DNA of 64,000 bases from Bacteroidales bacterium. Lineage in GTDB: Bacteria; Bacteroidota; Bacteroidia; Bacteroidales; UBA932. This document shows, one piece after another, positions 7,858 through 15,775 of this stretch. Under the pieces are notes generated by a model that was not told the origin of the DNA, searched no databases, and saw only the letters and a list, made by a program, of their open reading frames with translations. The DNA is taken from NCBI GenBank assembly GCA_017519865.1, contig JAFWRQ010000003.1, positions 62,001 through 126,000 of the forward strand. Reading direction: 5' to 3'. The position numbers and the translations under genes were made by a program. Each line of letters begins with the position of its first letter. Position 1 is the stretch's first letter.

Positions 7858-8805
7858 ATGAAGCATTTTCTACTGGCAGCCGCCGTCCTTCTGACAGCCT
7901 GCAGCGGGCGCGTGACCGTGCCGGCTGCGCCTGACTATGACAGCCCCGCCTCCTGGTACACCTCGCTCCGCGGCGGCGAGGCCGACATTTTCTATATCAG
8001 TTCCACTGAGACCCTTGACCATCCCGGTCCTGACGGCCGTGTCCTCCACTTCGCTGAAGCGGCAGACTCCGCGGCCTGCCCGGGCATACGCATGGAGATG
8101 GAAGGCGTCGACATGCGTTTAGGCGATCATTTCGATTTCTACTCGCCTTTCTATCGCCAGATAACCATGGAGACGTATGGGAGCAACGAATTGATAGCAA
8201 AGCGTTTCCCTGTGGCGATGGACGATGCCCGAAGGGCCTTCGACCACTATTTGAAGCACTTCAACCGAGGCCGTCCCTTCGTCCTGGCAGGTTTCAGCCA
8301 GGGCGGGCAGATAGTCGTGGAACTGCTCAAGGAAATGCCTGACAGCATAGCGCAGCGCATGGTGGCGGCTTATGTATTGGGATGGAAGATCACGCGTGAA
8401 GAACTCGTCGGACATCCGGTCATACGCCCGGCACAACGCTCGGACGACATCGGCGTTACTGTCTGCTACAACTCCGTGCGCCGTCCGGAAGACGCTTCGG
8501 TACTTGTCAGCGGGGGCAACGCAGTGGCCATCAATCCCGTCAACTGGCGAACCGATGCCACTCCGGCAGTGATGCACGATACGCTAACCGTCACGCTCGA
8601 CCCTGTTACGAAACTGCTCATAGTCGACGGCTACGACCGCGTCGACTATGACACTTCCTTTTTCAACGAGGGTTGTTACCATACTTTCGAGATCCGCTGG
8701 TACAGCGACATGCTGCGCGAGAACATGGAGGAGCGTACCCGCGCGTGGCTGGAACAGAATTCCGAAGAAGGATCAGGGGACGGGGTCATACCCGCTGCCG
8801 CCTAG
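7858..8805 (+). CDS. DUF3089-family alpha/beta hydrolase lipoprotein
   Basis: The protein is 315 aa with a lipoprotein signal ending in LLTAC (Cys15). The core shows the DUF3089 pattern: an N-terminal ADIFYISST segment, [11 protein letters not shown], and the nucleophile elbow AGFSQGG (Ser147). A late conserved-looking [22 protein letters not shown] segment probably carries the last triad residues. DUF3089 proteins are lipase-like hydrolases with few characterised members. The 3' end overlaps the convergent yidD gene by 33 bp, which is unusual but both frames are well supported. Confidence 0.82.
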   Translation: MKHFLLAAAVLLTACSGRVTVPAAPDYDSPASWYTSLRGGEADIFYISSTETLDHPGPDGRVLHFAEAADSAACPGIRMEMEGVDMRLGDHFDFYSPFYRQITMETYGSNELIAKRFPVAMDDARRAFDHYLKHFNRGRPFVLAGFSQGGQIVVELLKEMPDSIAQRMVAAYVLGWKITREELVGHPVIRPAQRSDDIGVTVCYNSVRRPEDASVLVSGGNAVAINPVNWRTDATPAVMHDTLTVTLDPVTKLLIVDGYDRVDYDTSFFNEGCYHTFEIRWYSDMLRENMEERTRAWLEQNSEEGSGDGVIPAAA

Positions 8806-9027
8806 AGGATGGCAGCGCAGTATGCGCTTCAGCGACAGCCAGAATCCTTTGAGCGGCCCGTATTTGCGGAACGCTTCCAGGGCGTACTGCGAGCAGGTGG
8901 GCGTGAAGCGGCAGGTCGGCGGTTTCAGCGGCGAAATGCATTTCCTGTAGAACAGGATCAAAGCGATGAAAGGAGCGTTCAGGACCTTGCGGCAGATGCT
9001 CCTGAAGTCTTTCCTGTCACTGCTCAT
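8773..9027 (-). CDS. yidD: Membrane protein insertion efficiency factor YidD
   Basis: The protein is 84 aa. The conserved block [27 protein letters not shown] with its three cysteines, followed by [14 protein letters not shown], is diagnostic of YidD, a small amphipathic inner-membrane protein linked to YidC-dependent insertion. The start overlaps the 3' end of rnpA by 11 bp, the usual rnpA-yidD arrangement. Its 3' end runs 33 bp into the convergent DUF3089 gene. Confidence 0.95.
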   Translation of the reverse strand: MSSDRKDFRSICRKVLNAPFIALILFYRKCISPLKPPTCRFTPTCSQYALEAFRKYGPLKGFWLSLKRILRCHPLGGSGYDPVP

Positions 9028-9394
9028 GGTTCAAATCCGTTTTTGTGTCCGCCAGCGTGCGGAGCACCGTCGCGACGTCTTCGCGGATGACGGCGAAGTC
9101 GAGGATCTCCTTGGAATTGTATACAAACATGAGGTCGAACGGACCTGCGTCCCTTAGCAGGTCCTTCTGGGTGCGGTAGCTCTCGCGGAGCCTGCGCTTC
9201 AGCAGGTTACGCTTGACAGCGCGCTTGAAGGAGCGCTTGGACACCGACACCATCATTCGGGTGACATCGTCGCTGCCGGGAGACAGGACGCAGTACTTCA
9301 GGCAGCCGGCAGTGCCCCAGCGCCCTTTTTTCATAAGGGTGCCGATGGCTGTCTTGCCGGACAGCCTTTCACGCTTGGGAAGTGACTGTGTCAT
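9017..9394 (-). CDS. rnpA: Ribonuclease P protein component
   Basis: The protein is 125 aa. It opens with [20 protein letters not shown] and carries the RNase P signature in [18 protein letters not shown], the arginine-rich RNR helix that contacts RNase P RNA and the pre-tRNA leader. It helps mature the 5' ends of tRNAs. It sits 16 bp after hemD and overlaps yidD. The rpmH and dnaA genes that neighbour rnpA in many bacteria are absent here, as is common in Bacteroidetes. Confidence 0.96.
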   Translation of the reverse strand: MTQSLPKRERLSGKTAIGTLMKKGRWGTAGCLKYCVLSPGSDDVTRMMVSVSKRSFKRAVKRNLLKRRLRESYRTQKDLLRDAGPFDLMFVYNSKEILDFAVIREDVATVLRTLADTKTDLNHEQ

Positions 9395-9410
9395 GCCTGA
9401 ATGGCGGAAC

Positions 9411-10154
9411 TTATTGATTGTCTTTCAAGTAACTTTCAATGGCGCCGGCCACGGAGCGATGCTCCGCCGAAGGGGCCTTGACGGCGATCTTGAGCCCCGC
9501 TTCCTCCATCGCGCCCACGATGGAGTGGCCGTAAGAGATGAAGCGGATGTCGCCCTGCTCGAACTGCGGGAAGTTCTCGTACAGGGACTTGACGTCCGAG
9601 GGATTGTAGAACACGACCATGTCGTACGATGCGAGGTCCAGGTCCTTGAGGTCGTTGGACACCGGCTTGACGAGTACGACGGTGGTGTAGTCGAAGCCTT
9701 TCTCCTCGAAGAGCCTGGTGATGGCCTCGGGCTTGGAGGTGTCGGAGGTCGTTATGAGGAACTTCTCGTCCTTGTGCTTTGTCCCGATGAGGTCGATGAC
9801 CGACTGCGGGGTACCGTTGCCGTAAAAGATTTTGCGCTTGCGGAACACGATGTGCTTCTGGAGATACATGGCCACCGCCTCGGTGGTGCAGAAGTACTTC
9901 ATCGTCTCGGGAATCTTGATCCTGAGGTCGTCCGCCATAAGGAAATAGGCGTCGATGGCGTGTCTGGAGGAGAATACGACGGCGGTATAGTCCAGGAAAT
10001 TGATGCGTTGCGCCCTGAACTCCCGGGAGGAGAGAGGCTCGATCGTAAAGAAGGGTTTGAAGTCTATCCCTACACCGTACTTTTCGGTCAGCGCCACATA
10101 GGGGGAAGTGTTCAGCGGCTCTTTCTGTGAAATAAGTATCTTGTTGACAGTCAT
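9411..10154 (-). CDS. hemD: Uroporphyrinogen-III synthase
   Basis: The protein is 247 aa and cytoplasmic. It has the two-lobed HemD pattern: an N-terminal KILISQKEP and a middle VVFSSRHAIDAYF, with the second lobe starting at FLITTSDTSK and ending with VVFYNPSDVKSLYENFPQ and SYGHSIVGAMEEAG. HemD closes and inverts ring D of hydroxymethylbilane in tetrapyrrole synthesis. It lies 34 bp downstream of the DUF4271 gene and 16 bp upstream of rnpA. HemD sequences diverge widely, so the call rests on motif pattern and the conserved neighbourhood. Confidence 0.88.
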   Translation of the reverse strand: MTVNKILISQKEPLNTSPYVALTEKYGVGIDFKPFFTIEPLSSREFRAQRINFLDYTAVVFSSRHAIDAYFLMADDLRIKIPETMKYFCTTEAVAMYLQKHIVFRKRKIFYGNGTPQSVIDLIGTKHKDEKFLITTSDTSKPEAITRLFEEKGFDYTTVVLVKPVSNDLKDLDLASYDMVVFYNPSDVKSLYENFPQFEQGDIRFISYGHSIVGAMEEAGLKIAVKAPSAEHRSVAGAIESYLKDNQ

Positions 10155-10188
10155 CTGTTTATGCTCCTTTTCCCACCCTCCAAATCCT

Positions 10189-10929
10189 CTAGAGCAGGAT
10201 ACATCCGGCTATCAAGGCACCTGTGGGGATGAATTCGAGGGCGCAAAGATACAAAAAAGTCGTTAAAGGTCCGCAATATGAAAGTAAAATTTGACTTTTC
10301 CTCAGAATGGCAATCAAGTACATGACAGCGAGTTCGTACAGGAGTATGGTTCTTCCGGCCTCGTCGGGAATGTTCGAGAAACCGATGATGCCTGCGGTAA
10401 GCGTCAGCAGCAGGGTCGCGATTATCCAGTAGTTGAAAAAAGACTTGTGGGCAGTACGGAAGGTTTCCGGCCGCGGCGCCCTCAGCGAACAGAAATAAAA
10501 GCAAAGATGCCGGATGAGCAGCCACACCACTATGATGCCCAGGGTAACAGGGCTGCTCCACTCCTCGGGGATCCTGTCCAGGATGCCGGCGCTGAAGAAA
10601 TGATACCTGTCCGCGACGAGGGCCATCGGCAACGTGGCGATGACGGCCAGGGTATTGCGGTCGTTCTTGAGTTGGACGCTGGCGTCAATGTTGACGCAGG
10701 CCTTCCACCGGGTCAGGCTGTCGAACAACCTGGGTGCGATGCCTATGAAGATCCTGAGAGAAATGAGCAGCAGGAGGGTGGCGAGTACCAGCAGGGCGGT
10801 ATTGACGGGATAGTCTGCCCATGCCAGCGGCTGTTCCATATAGCCTTCGGCAAACCTCTCCGACATTTCAAGGGTGCCGGAGGAGAAAGCCTGCGCCGCA
10901 GGCCGTATGACATTCGTCGAATCTACCAT
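10189..10929 (-). CDS. DUF4271 membrane protein
   Basis: The protein is 246 aa from the ATG at 10929, which shares one base with the stop of the upstream SUI1 gene (TGATG). The frame is open further upstream, but that part lies inside SUI1 and has no membrane-protein character. Several hydrophobic segments are visible: about residues 42-60, 108-125, 133-160, 185-205 and 220-246. DUF4271 proteins are Bacteroidetes-specific and regularly sit beside hemD. Function unknown. The tight coupling to SUI1 and hemD suggests one housekeeping transcript. Confidence 0.82.
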   Translation of the reverse strand: MVDSTNVIRPAAQAFSSGTLEMSERFAEGYMEQPLAWADYPVNTALLVLATLLLLISLRIFIGIAPRLFDSLTRWKACVNIDASVQLKNDRNTLAVIATLPMALVADRYHFFSAGILDRIPEEWSSPVTLGIIVVWLLIRHLCFYFCSLRAPRPETFRTAHKSFFNYWIIATLLLTLTAGIIGFSNIPDEAGRTILLYELAVMYLIAILRKSQILLSYCGPLTTFLYLCALEFIPTGALIAGCILL

Positions 10930-11273
10930 CAGTTTCCTCTCTTGGCCTTGTATCCCATTCCGACCAGCAATGCCGTAACCTTGTCGCGCAGGTCGCCCTG
11001 GACGGTGATCTCGCCATCCTTGGCGGTACCACCGACTCCGCACTTGACCTTGAGGGTCTTGCCGAGTGCGGCGAGGTCCTCCTGGGTGCCTACGAAGCCC
11101 TTGACAAGCGTCACCTGCTTGCCGGCGCGGCCGCTGCGGTCAATGGTGACCACGAGCCTCTGCTTCGCAGGCTCGAGGGTCACGGCCTCTTCGGCCTCGC
11201 CCTCATCGTACGCGAAATCGGGATTGGTGGAGTACACCACCCCCAGCCTTTTCTTCCAGTCGTTGTCTGACAT
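10929..11273 (-). CDS. SUI1/eIF1-like translation factor (YciH family)
   Basis: The protein is 114 aa starting MSDNDWKKRLGVVYSTNP. A slightly earlier ATG (11303) is in frame, but it lies inside the promoter box, so I use 11273. The SUI1 domain is clear: RLVVTIDRSGRAGKQVTLVKGF, then LGKTLKVKCGVGGTAKDGEITVQGD and a C-terminal GYKAKRGN. Bacterial SUI1 proteins resemble eIF1 and are thought to influence start-codon fidelity. It overlaps the DUF4271 gene by one base, so translation is probably coupled. Confidence 0.92.
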   Translation of the reverse strand: MSDNDWKKRLGVVYSTNPDFAYDEGEAEEAVTLEPAKQRLVVTIDRSGRAGKQVTLVKGFVGTQEDLAALGKTLKVKCGVGGTAKDGEITVQGDLRDKVTALLVGMGYKAKRGN

Positions 11274-11300
11274 TTGGACCTGATTATTGTTTGTTAGGAA

Positions 11301-11308
11301 CAAAAGTA
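11301..11308 (-). promoter_or_regulatory. -7 box of the SUI1-DUF4271-hemD-rnpA-yidD unit
   Basis: The plus strand reads CAAAAGTA, which is TACTTTTG on the minus strand (TAnnTTTG). It lies 28 nt from the SUI1 start at 11273 and supports that start over the earlier ATG. Confidence 0.6.
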
Positions 11309-11403
11309 ATAATTTTATCTCGTAATAACCGAACGTCCGCCTATATATTGTTTTTTGAAAAGTTAATGAAAGAATCGTGCATTTTTGTGTCGCATAACTT
11401 GGC

Positions 11404-11411
11404 TATTTTTG
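11404..11411 (+). promoter_or_regulatory. -7 box of the SGNH-regulator-GH32 unit
   Basis: TATTTTTG at 11404-11411 matches TAnnTTTG, with a TTTG at 11384-11387 upstream (16-nt spacer, shorter than the ideal 19). The first ATG is at 11451. Confidence 0.6.
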
Positions 11412-11450
11412 TTTTGAAATAGGTTCGGATTGTATAAATTGATTGCAGAT

Positions 11451-12986
11451 ATGAAAAGAATCGTACTTTTTCTGACATTGTCCTTTGTGTTTTCGTATGC
11501 TTTCGCGCAGGCTCCGCAGCGCGGAGGGGAACAGGATTTCCAGCAGATGCGCCGCATGATGGACTGGGCGGGCTTCGACCGCTATGCCGAAGCCAACAAG
11601 GAAGTGAAGGAGAGTCCGCTGGTGGTTTTCATGGGCGACTCCATCACTGATTTCTGGGGACAGTACAGGCCGGGTTTCTTCACTGACCACAACTATCTCT
11701 GCCGTGGTATCGGTGCCCAGACCGTCGAGCATATGCTCTCGCGTTTCCACGCCGACGTCGTGGACCTGCATCCCCGTGCCGTAGCCATCCTGGCGGGCAT
11801 CAACAATATAGCAGGAAACAACGGAAAGATTACCTTCGAGAATATCGTGGGGTGCATCGCTTCCATGTGCGAGACGGCGAAGGCTAACGGAATCGTCCCT
11901 ATCATCTGTTCATTGCTCCCTTGTGACCGTTTCTTCTGGAATACCGAGGCAAAACCCGCGCAGGATGTGATACGTCTCAACGGTATGCTCAAAGCATACG
12001 CTGACAAGGCGGGCGTGGCATATGTCGACTATCATTCGCAGATGGGACTTCCGGACGGTTCCCTTCCGAAGGAGTATTCCGAGGACGGATGCCATCCTAC
12101 GGTTGCAGGATACGAGAAAATGGAAGCCATTATCGTTCCGGAGATTGACCGCATACTTGCGGCGGCCGGCCCGGCGAGGCCTGCGGGTCCTGCGCCTCAG
12201 GCTGGTCCCGCACGCCCGGCCGGCCCGTCCGACTGGGGCAATTTCAAACGTTACGAGGAGGCCAATGCCTCGGTCGCATCCGCTCCGCTTATGGTCCTGA
12301 TGGGCGATTCCATAACCGACTACTGGTATGACACCGACCCGGATTTCTTCACCCGCAACAATTTCGTCGGGCGCGGTATCGCGGGCCAGACCGCGAGCCA
12401 GATGCTCGTCCGCTTCAAGCAGGACGTAATTGCCCTGAAGCCGAAGGCCGTCGCCATCATGGCCGGCACGAATGATCTCTGCCAGAATATGATGGGACAG
12501 TCCTACTATCCCGACCAGACCATCATCGACAATACGGTGGCGATGTGCGAACTCGCCGAGGCCGCCGGCATCAAGGTCCTTCTCTGCTCCATCACTCCGG
12601 TCGCCCACTACATGCCCATTCCCGACATGGACGCCGGCACCAGGATCGTTGCACTCAACAAGCGTCTCAAGGCCTATGCCGACAGCCACAAGAACGTCAC
12701 GTATGTCGATTATCATACCCCTCTGGCCGATTCCGAGCTCGGCCTGGCCGATGACAGTTCCTACGACGGGGTCCATCCTGCCGTCAATATCTATGACGAC
12801 ATGGAGCGTATCCTTGTGGACAGCGTCCGCAAGGTCCTGAAACTCAAGAAACAGCAGTTCTATACCCTGCCTTCTGAAGAAGCCGACCGCCGCAAGGTCG
12901 AGTCCGACGCCGACAGGAAGGCGAAGAACATGCCGATGAACTTCAAGGGAATGGTAGAGATGATGAGCCGCATGCGTACCAGATGA
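11451..12986 (+). CDS. Secreted tandem SGNH/GDSL esterase
   Basis: The protein is 511 aa with a signal peptide (about residues 1-20). Two complete SGNH hydrolase domains are joined by a Pro/Ala/Gly linker (about 238-260). Domain 1: MGDSITD (Ser64), GINN (block III Asn) and DGCHP (Asp212, His215). Domain 2: MGDSITD (Ser287), GTND and DGVHP. In domain 1 the usual GTND reads GINN. These enzymes remove acetyl or other acyl groups from sugars. The stop overlaps the start of the hybrid regulator by 4 bp (ATGA), so enzyme and regulator are translationally coupled. The longer in-frame start at 11430 would put charged residues before the signal peptide. It is the first gene of the locus. Confidence 0.88.
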   Translation: MKRIVLFLTLSFVFSYAFAQAPQRGGEQDFQQMRRMMDWAGFDRYAEANKEVKESPLVVFMGDSITDFWGQYRPGFFTDHNYLCRGIGAQTVEHMLSRFHADVVDLHPRAVAILAGINNIAGNNGKITFENIVGCIASMCETAKANGIVPIICSLLPCDRFFWNTEAKPAQDVIRLNGMLKAYADKAGVAYVDYHSQMGLPDGSLPKEYSEDGCHPTVAGYEKMEAIIVPEIDRILAAAGPARPAGPAPQAGPARPAGPSDWGNFKRYEEANASVASAPLMVLMGDSITDYWYDTDPDFFTRNNFVGRGIAGQTASQMLVRFKQDVIALKPKAVAIMAGTNDLCQNMMGQSYYPDQTIIDNTVAMCELAEAAGIKVLLCSITPVAHYMPIPDMDAGTRIVALNKRLKAYADSHKNVTYVDYHTPLADSELGLADDSSYDGVHPAVNIYDDMERILVDSVRKVLKLKKQQFYTLPSEEADRRKVESDADRKAKNMPMNFKGMVEMMSRMRTR

Positions 12987-15751
12987 AATTCCGCTTGGCA
13001 TACCTGCTGTTGATACTCTCTCTCCTCGCTTCGTGTTCAAGGGAGAGTGACAGATTCGTGATAGGTGTCTCGCAGTGCAGCGTGGATGCCTGGCGCGAAG
13101 CCGCCAATAACGAGATCCAGCAGGAAGCGGCGTTCTACAACAATCTTGAAGTTCGTTTCCGTTCCGTCCATGACGATTCGCAGCAGCAGGAAAAGGACAT
13201 AGAGGAGTTCATGGACGAGAAGGTGGACCTGCTCGTGATTTCTCCCAACGAGTCGACTTACCTTACTCCCGTCATAGAGAAGGCCTATCTTTCAGGCATC
13301 CCAGTCATACTGTTCGACCGCAAGATCGACAGCGAGCTTTATACGGCTTTCATAGGCGGAGACAACCGCCAGATCGGCAATATGGCCGGTGCATACGCGA
13401 TGAACATCCTGATGAATACCGGCCGTATATGTCTGATCCGCGGAACCAAGGGCTCCACAGCCGACACTGAGCGATATGAGGGCTTCATGGAGTCCCTTCG
13501 GGAGAACAGCGCTTTTTCAGGGGAGGTAGTCTCGGAAACCTATGCCAATTTCAATCGCGTAAGGGCCTCAAGTGCGATGATGCGTATCCTTGAGGATGGC
13601 GGGGGACCTTTCGACCTTGTGTTCGCCTTCAACGACGAAATGGCAGCCGGGGTCTATGATGCTTATTTGTCGGCAGGTATCTCCGACAGACCGTACATAA
13701 TGGGCATCGATGCTCTCCTGTCACCTGACGGGAACGGGACCATACCGTACATTCTGAAAGGAATGATAGACGCTTCCTTGATCTACCCGACCGGAGGCAA
13801 GGATGTGGTCGATCTGGCCAGGAGAATACTGTTGGGAGAGGATTTCGAAAAGGAGAATGTCCTCAACACCGAGGTGGTGAACAGTTCGAACGTGAGGATC
13901 TACCAGATGCAGATGAGCCAGCTGCTGGACAGGCAACGCCGTGTGGAGGAACTCAACTCCAGGATCCGCACCAATTCCAGCAAGTACGAAAGGCAGCAGA
14001 TCCTGACCATCTTCTCTTTCTCACTCGTGGCCATCCTCGCTCTTCTTTCCATCGCTCTCGCTTACTCGTACCGTACCCGCAATAGGCTGGTACAGATGCT
14101 GAACGAGCAGAACACCCGGATCAAGAAGCAGATCGAGTCGCTCGAGGTCCAGAAGAAGCAGCTGCTGGACCTGTCGCAGCAGCTCGAAGAGACTACCCAG
14201 GCGAAACTCGTGTTCTTCACCAACATATCCCACGAGTTCAAGACGCCCCTGTCGCTGATCAGCGGTCCCATAGACGACCTGCTCGCCACCAAGGGCATGC
14301 CCCAGAGCGCCCAGGTCCCGCTGGACATACTCAAGCGTAACAGCAGTAAACTGGAGCGCCTTATCACCGAACTCCTCGATTTCAGGACATATGAGAATTC
14401 CAAGATGGTGGTGAACTACTCCATGGGTGACATGGACGGGTTCCTCAAGGAGATTCTCAAGATGTTCTCGGACGTTATACGCAGGCGAAACCTCCATTTT
14501 TCTTACGAGGCGGACGACGCCGGGTATGAGATCCCGTTCGACCCCATCAAGCTGGAGAAGGTTTTCACCAATCTCCTGTCCAATGCCTTCAACCACGTGG
14601 ACAGGGAGGGGACGATACGTATCCGCCTGTTCTCAACTTATTCCGGCGATGACCGTACCGTCAACCTTGCCGTATTCAACAGCGGTTCGTATATTCCTCC
14701 TGAGAATATGGAAAAGATATTCCAGCGCTTCTATACGCTGGATGCACAGCAGAAAGGGACCGGTATAGGACTCGCCCTTGTCACATCCATAGTCGATGCC
14801 TTGGGAGGCACTGTCAAGGTGGAAAGCAGCGAAGGCGTAGGCACGGCTTTCACCCTTCAGCTCCCTGTGAAGAAAGGGCTCCATACGGATGCCCGTGTCG
14901 ACAAGTCCTACGTCCCCGAGTTCGCCAAGCTCAAGCTTGCGACAATGGGTGAGGAAGATGTGGATGCCGGCATCATAGACGAGATGTCGGCGAGCGAAGA
15001 GAAGAAGCACGTCCTCGTGGTGGAGGACAACATGGATATGCGCTATTACATCCGGAACATCCTTTCTTCGGACTATCATGTAATTATGGCAAAGGACGGG
15101 GATGCCGGTCTGGCGAAGGCGCAGCGGTTCATCCCGGACATCATCCTGTGCGACATCATGATGCCGGGCAAGGACGGGTATGAGGTGGTATCCACCCTTC
15201 GCGCCAATCCCGCAACGAAGAACATCCCCATCATACTTCTGACCGCGTGCTCGCTGGACGAGCAGCGGGCACAGGGTTACGAATGCGGCGCGGATGCATT
15301 CATGCAGAAGCCTTTCAACGTCACTACCCTTAAGGTCCGAATGAAGAAACTCCTGGAGAAAAGCGCTTCCATCACTGCTGAGATCCAGGGAGACTGGCTT
15401 GTGGGGAAAGATGCCGGGACTCTCTCTCCGGCGTCGGTTACGATGCTCAACAAGTTCCGCGAATACGTTGAGTCCCATATACTTGACGATATCAGCCTGG
15501 ATGACCTGGCTGGTGCTCTCGGCTACTCCAAATCCAAACTGTACAGGGAGCTGAAGGAGGTCACCGAGTACACACCGATCGACCTCGTAAACCTCGTGCG
15601 CCTGCACAAGGCGGTGGACCTTATGACGGTCGAACACCAGAACATCACCGAGGCCGCCTTCAACAGCGGATTCTCGTCCCCGTCCTATTTCTCCCGCACG
15701 TTTCTGAAGTATTACCACATGCGGCCTAAGGACTACCTGAAGAGAAGTTGA
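12983..15751 (+). CDS. Hybrid two-component regulator with periplasmic sugar-binding domain
   Basis: The protein is 922 aa. In order: a signal with a lipobox-like LLASC (Cys18); a type I periplasmic-binding (LacI/ribose-binding-like) domain, about 25-305; a membrane helix, about 341-362; a coiled coil, about 365-405; HisKA with ISHEF (His417); HATPase with NLLSNAFNHV and GTGIGLALV; a receiver, about 676-795, with Asp724 and Lys776; and an AraC-type DNA-binding domain, about 824-921. The G1 box is degenerate (NSGSYIP). The design matches the fructose-sensing regulator of the Bacteroides thetaiotaomicron fructan locus (BT1754), with the sugar-binding domain in place of the more common propeller sensor. 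It probably senses fructose in the periplasm and activates this locus. GH32 follows after 25 bp. Confidence 0.92.
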   Translation: MKFRLAYLLLILSLLASCSRESDRFVIGVSQCSVDAWREAANNEIQQEAAFYNNLEVRFRSVHDDSQQQEKDIEEFMDEKVDLLVISPNESTYLTPVIEKAYLSGIPVILFDRKIDSELYTAFIGGDNRQIGNMAGAYAMNILMNTGRICLIRGTKGSTADTERYEGFMESLRENSAFSGEVVSETYANFNRVRASSAMMRILEDGGGPFDLVFAFNDEMAAGVYDAYLSAGISDRPYIMGIDALLSPDGNGTIPYILKGMIDASLIYPTGGKDVVDLARRILLGEDFEKENVLNTEVVNSSNVRIYQMQMSQLLDRQRRVEELNSRIRTNSSKYERQQILTIFSFSLVAILALLSIALAYSYRTRNRLVQMLNEQNTRIKKQIESLEVQKKQLLDLSQQLEETTQAKLVFFTNISHEFKTPLSLISGPIDDLLATKGMPQSAQVPLDILKRNSSKLERLITELLDFRTYENSKMVVNYSMGDMDGFLKEILKMFSDVIRRRNLHFSYEADDAGYEIPFDPIKLEKVFTNLLSNAFNHVDREGTIRIRLFSTYSGDDRTVNLAVFNSGSYIPPENMEKIFQRFYTLDAQQKGTGIGLALVTSIVDALGGTVKVESSEGVGTAFTLQLPVKKGLHTDARVDKSYVPEFAKLKLATMGEEDVDAGIIDEMSASEEKKHVLVVEDNMDMRYYIRNILSSDYHVIMAKDGDAGLAKAQRFIPDIILCDIMMPGKDGYEVVSTLRANPATKNIPIILLTACSLDEQRAQGYECGADAFMQKPFNVTTLKVRMKKLLEKSASITAEIQGDWLVGKDAGTLSPASVTMLNKFREYVESHILDDISLDDLAGALGYSKSKLYRELKEVTEYTPIDLVNLVRLHKAVDLMTVEHQNITEAAFNSGFSSPSYFSRTFLKYYHMRPKDYLKRS

Positions 15752-15775
15752 CCCTTTCATTAGAACTTAATAAAT

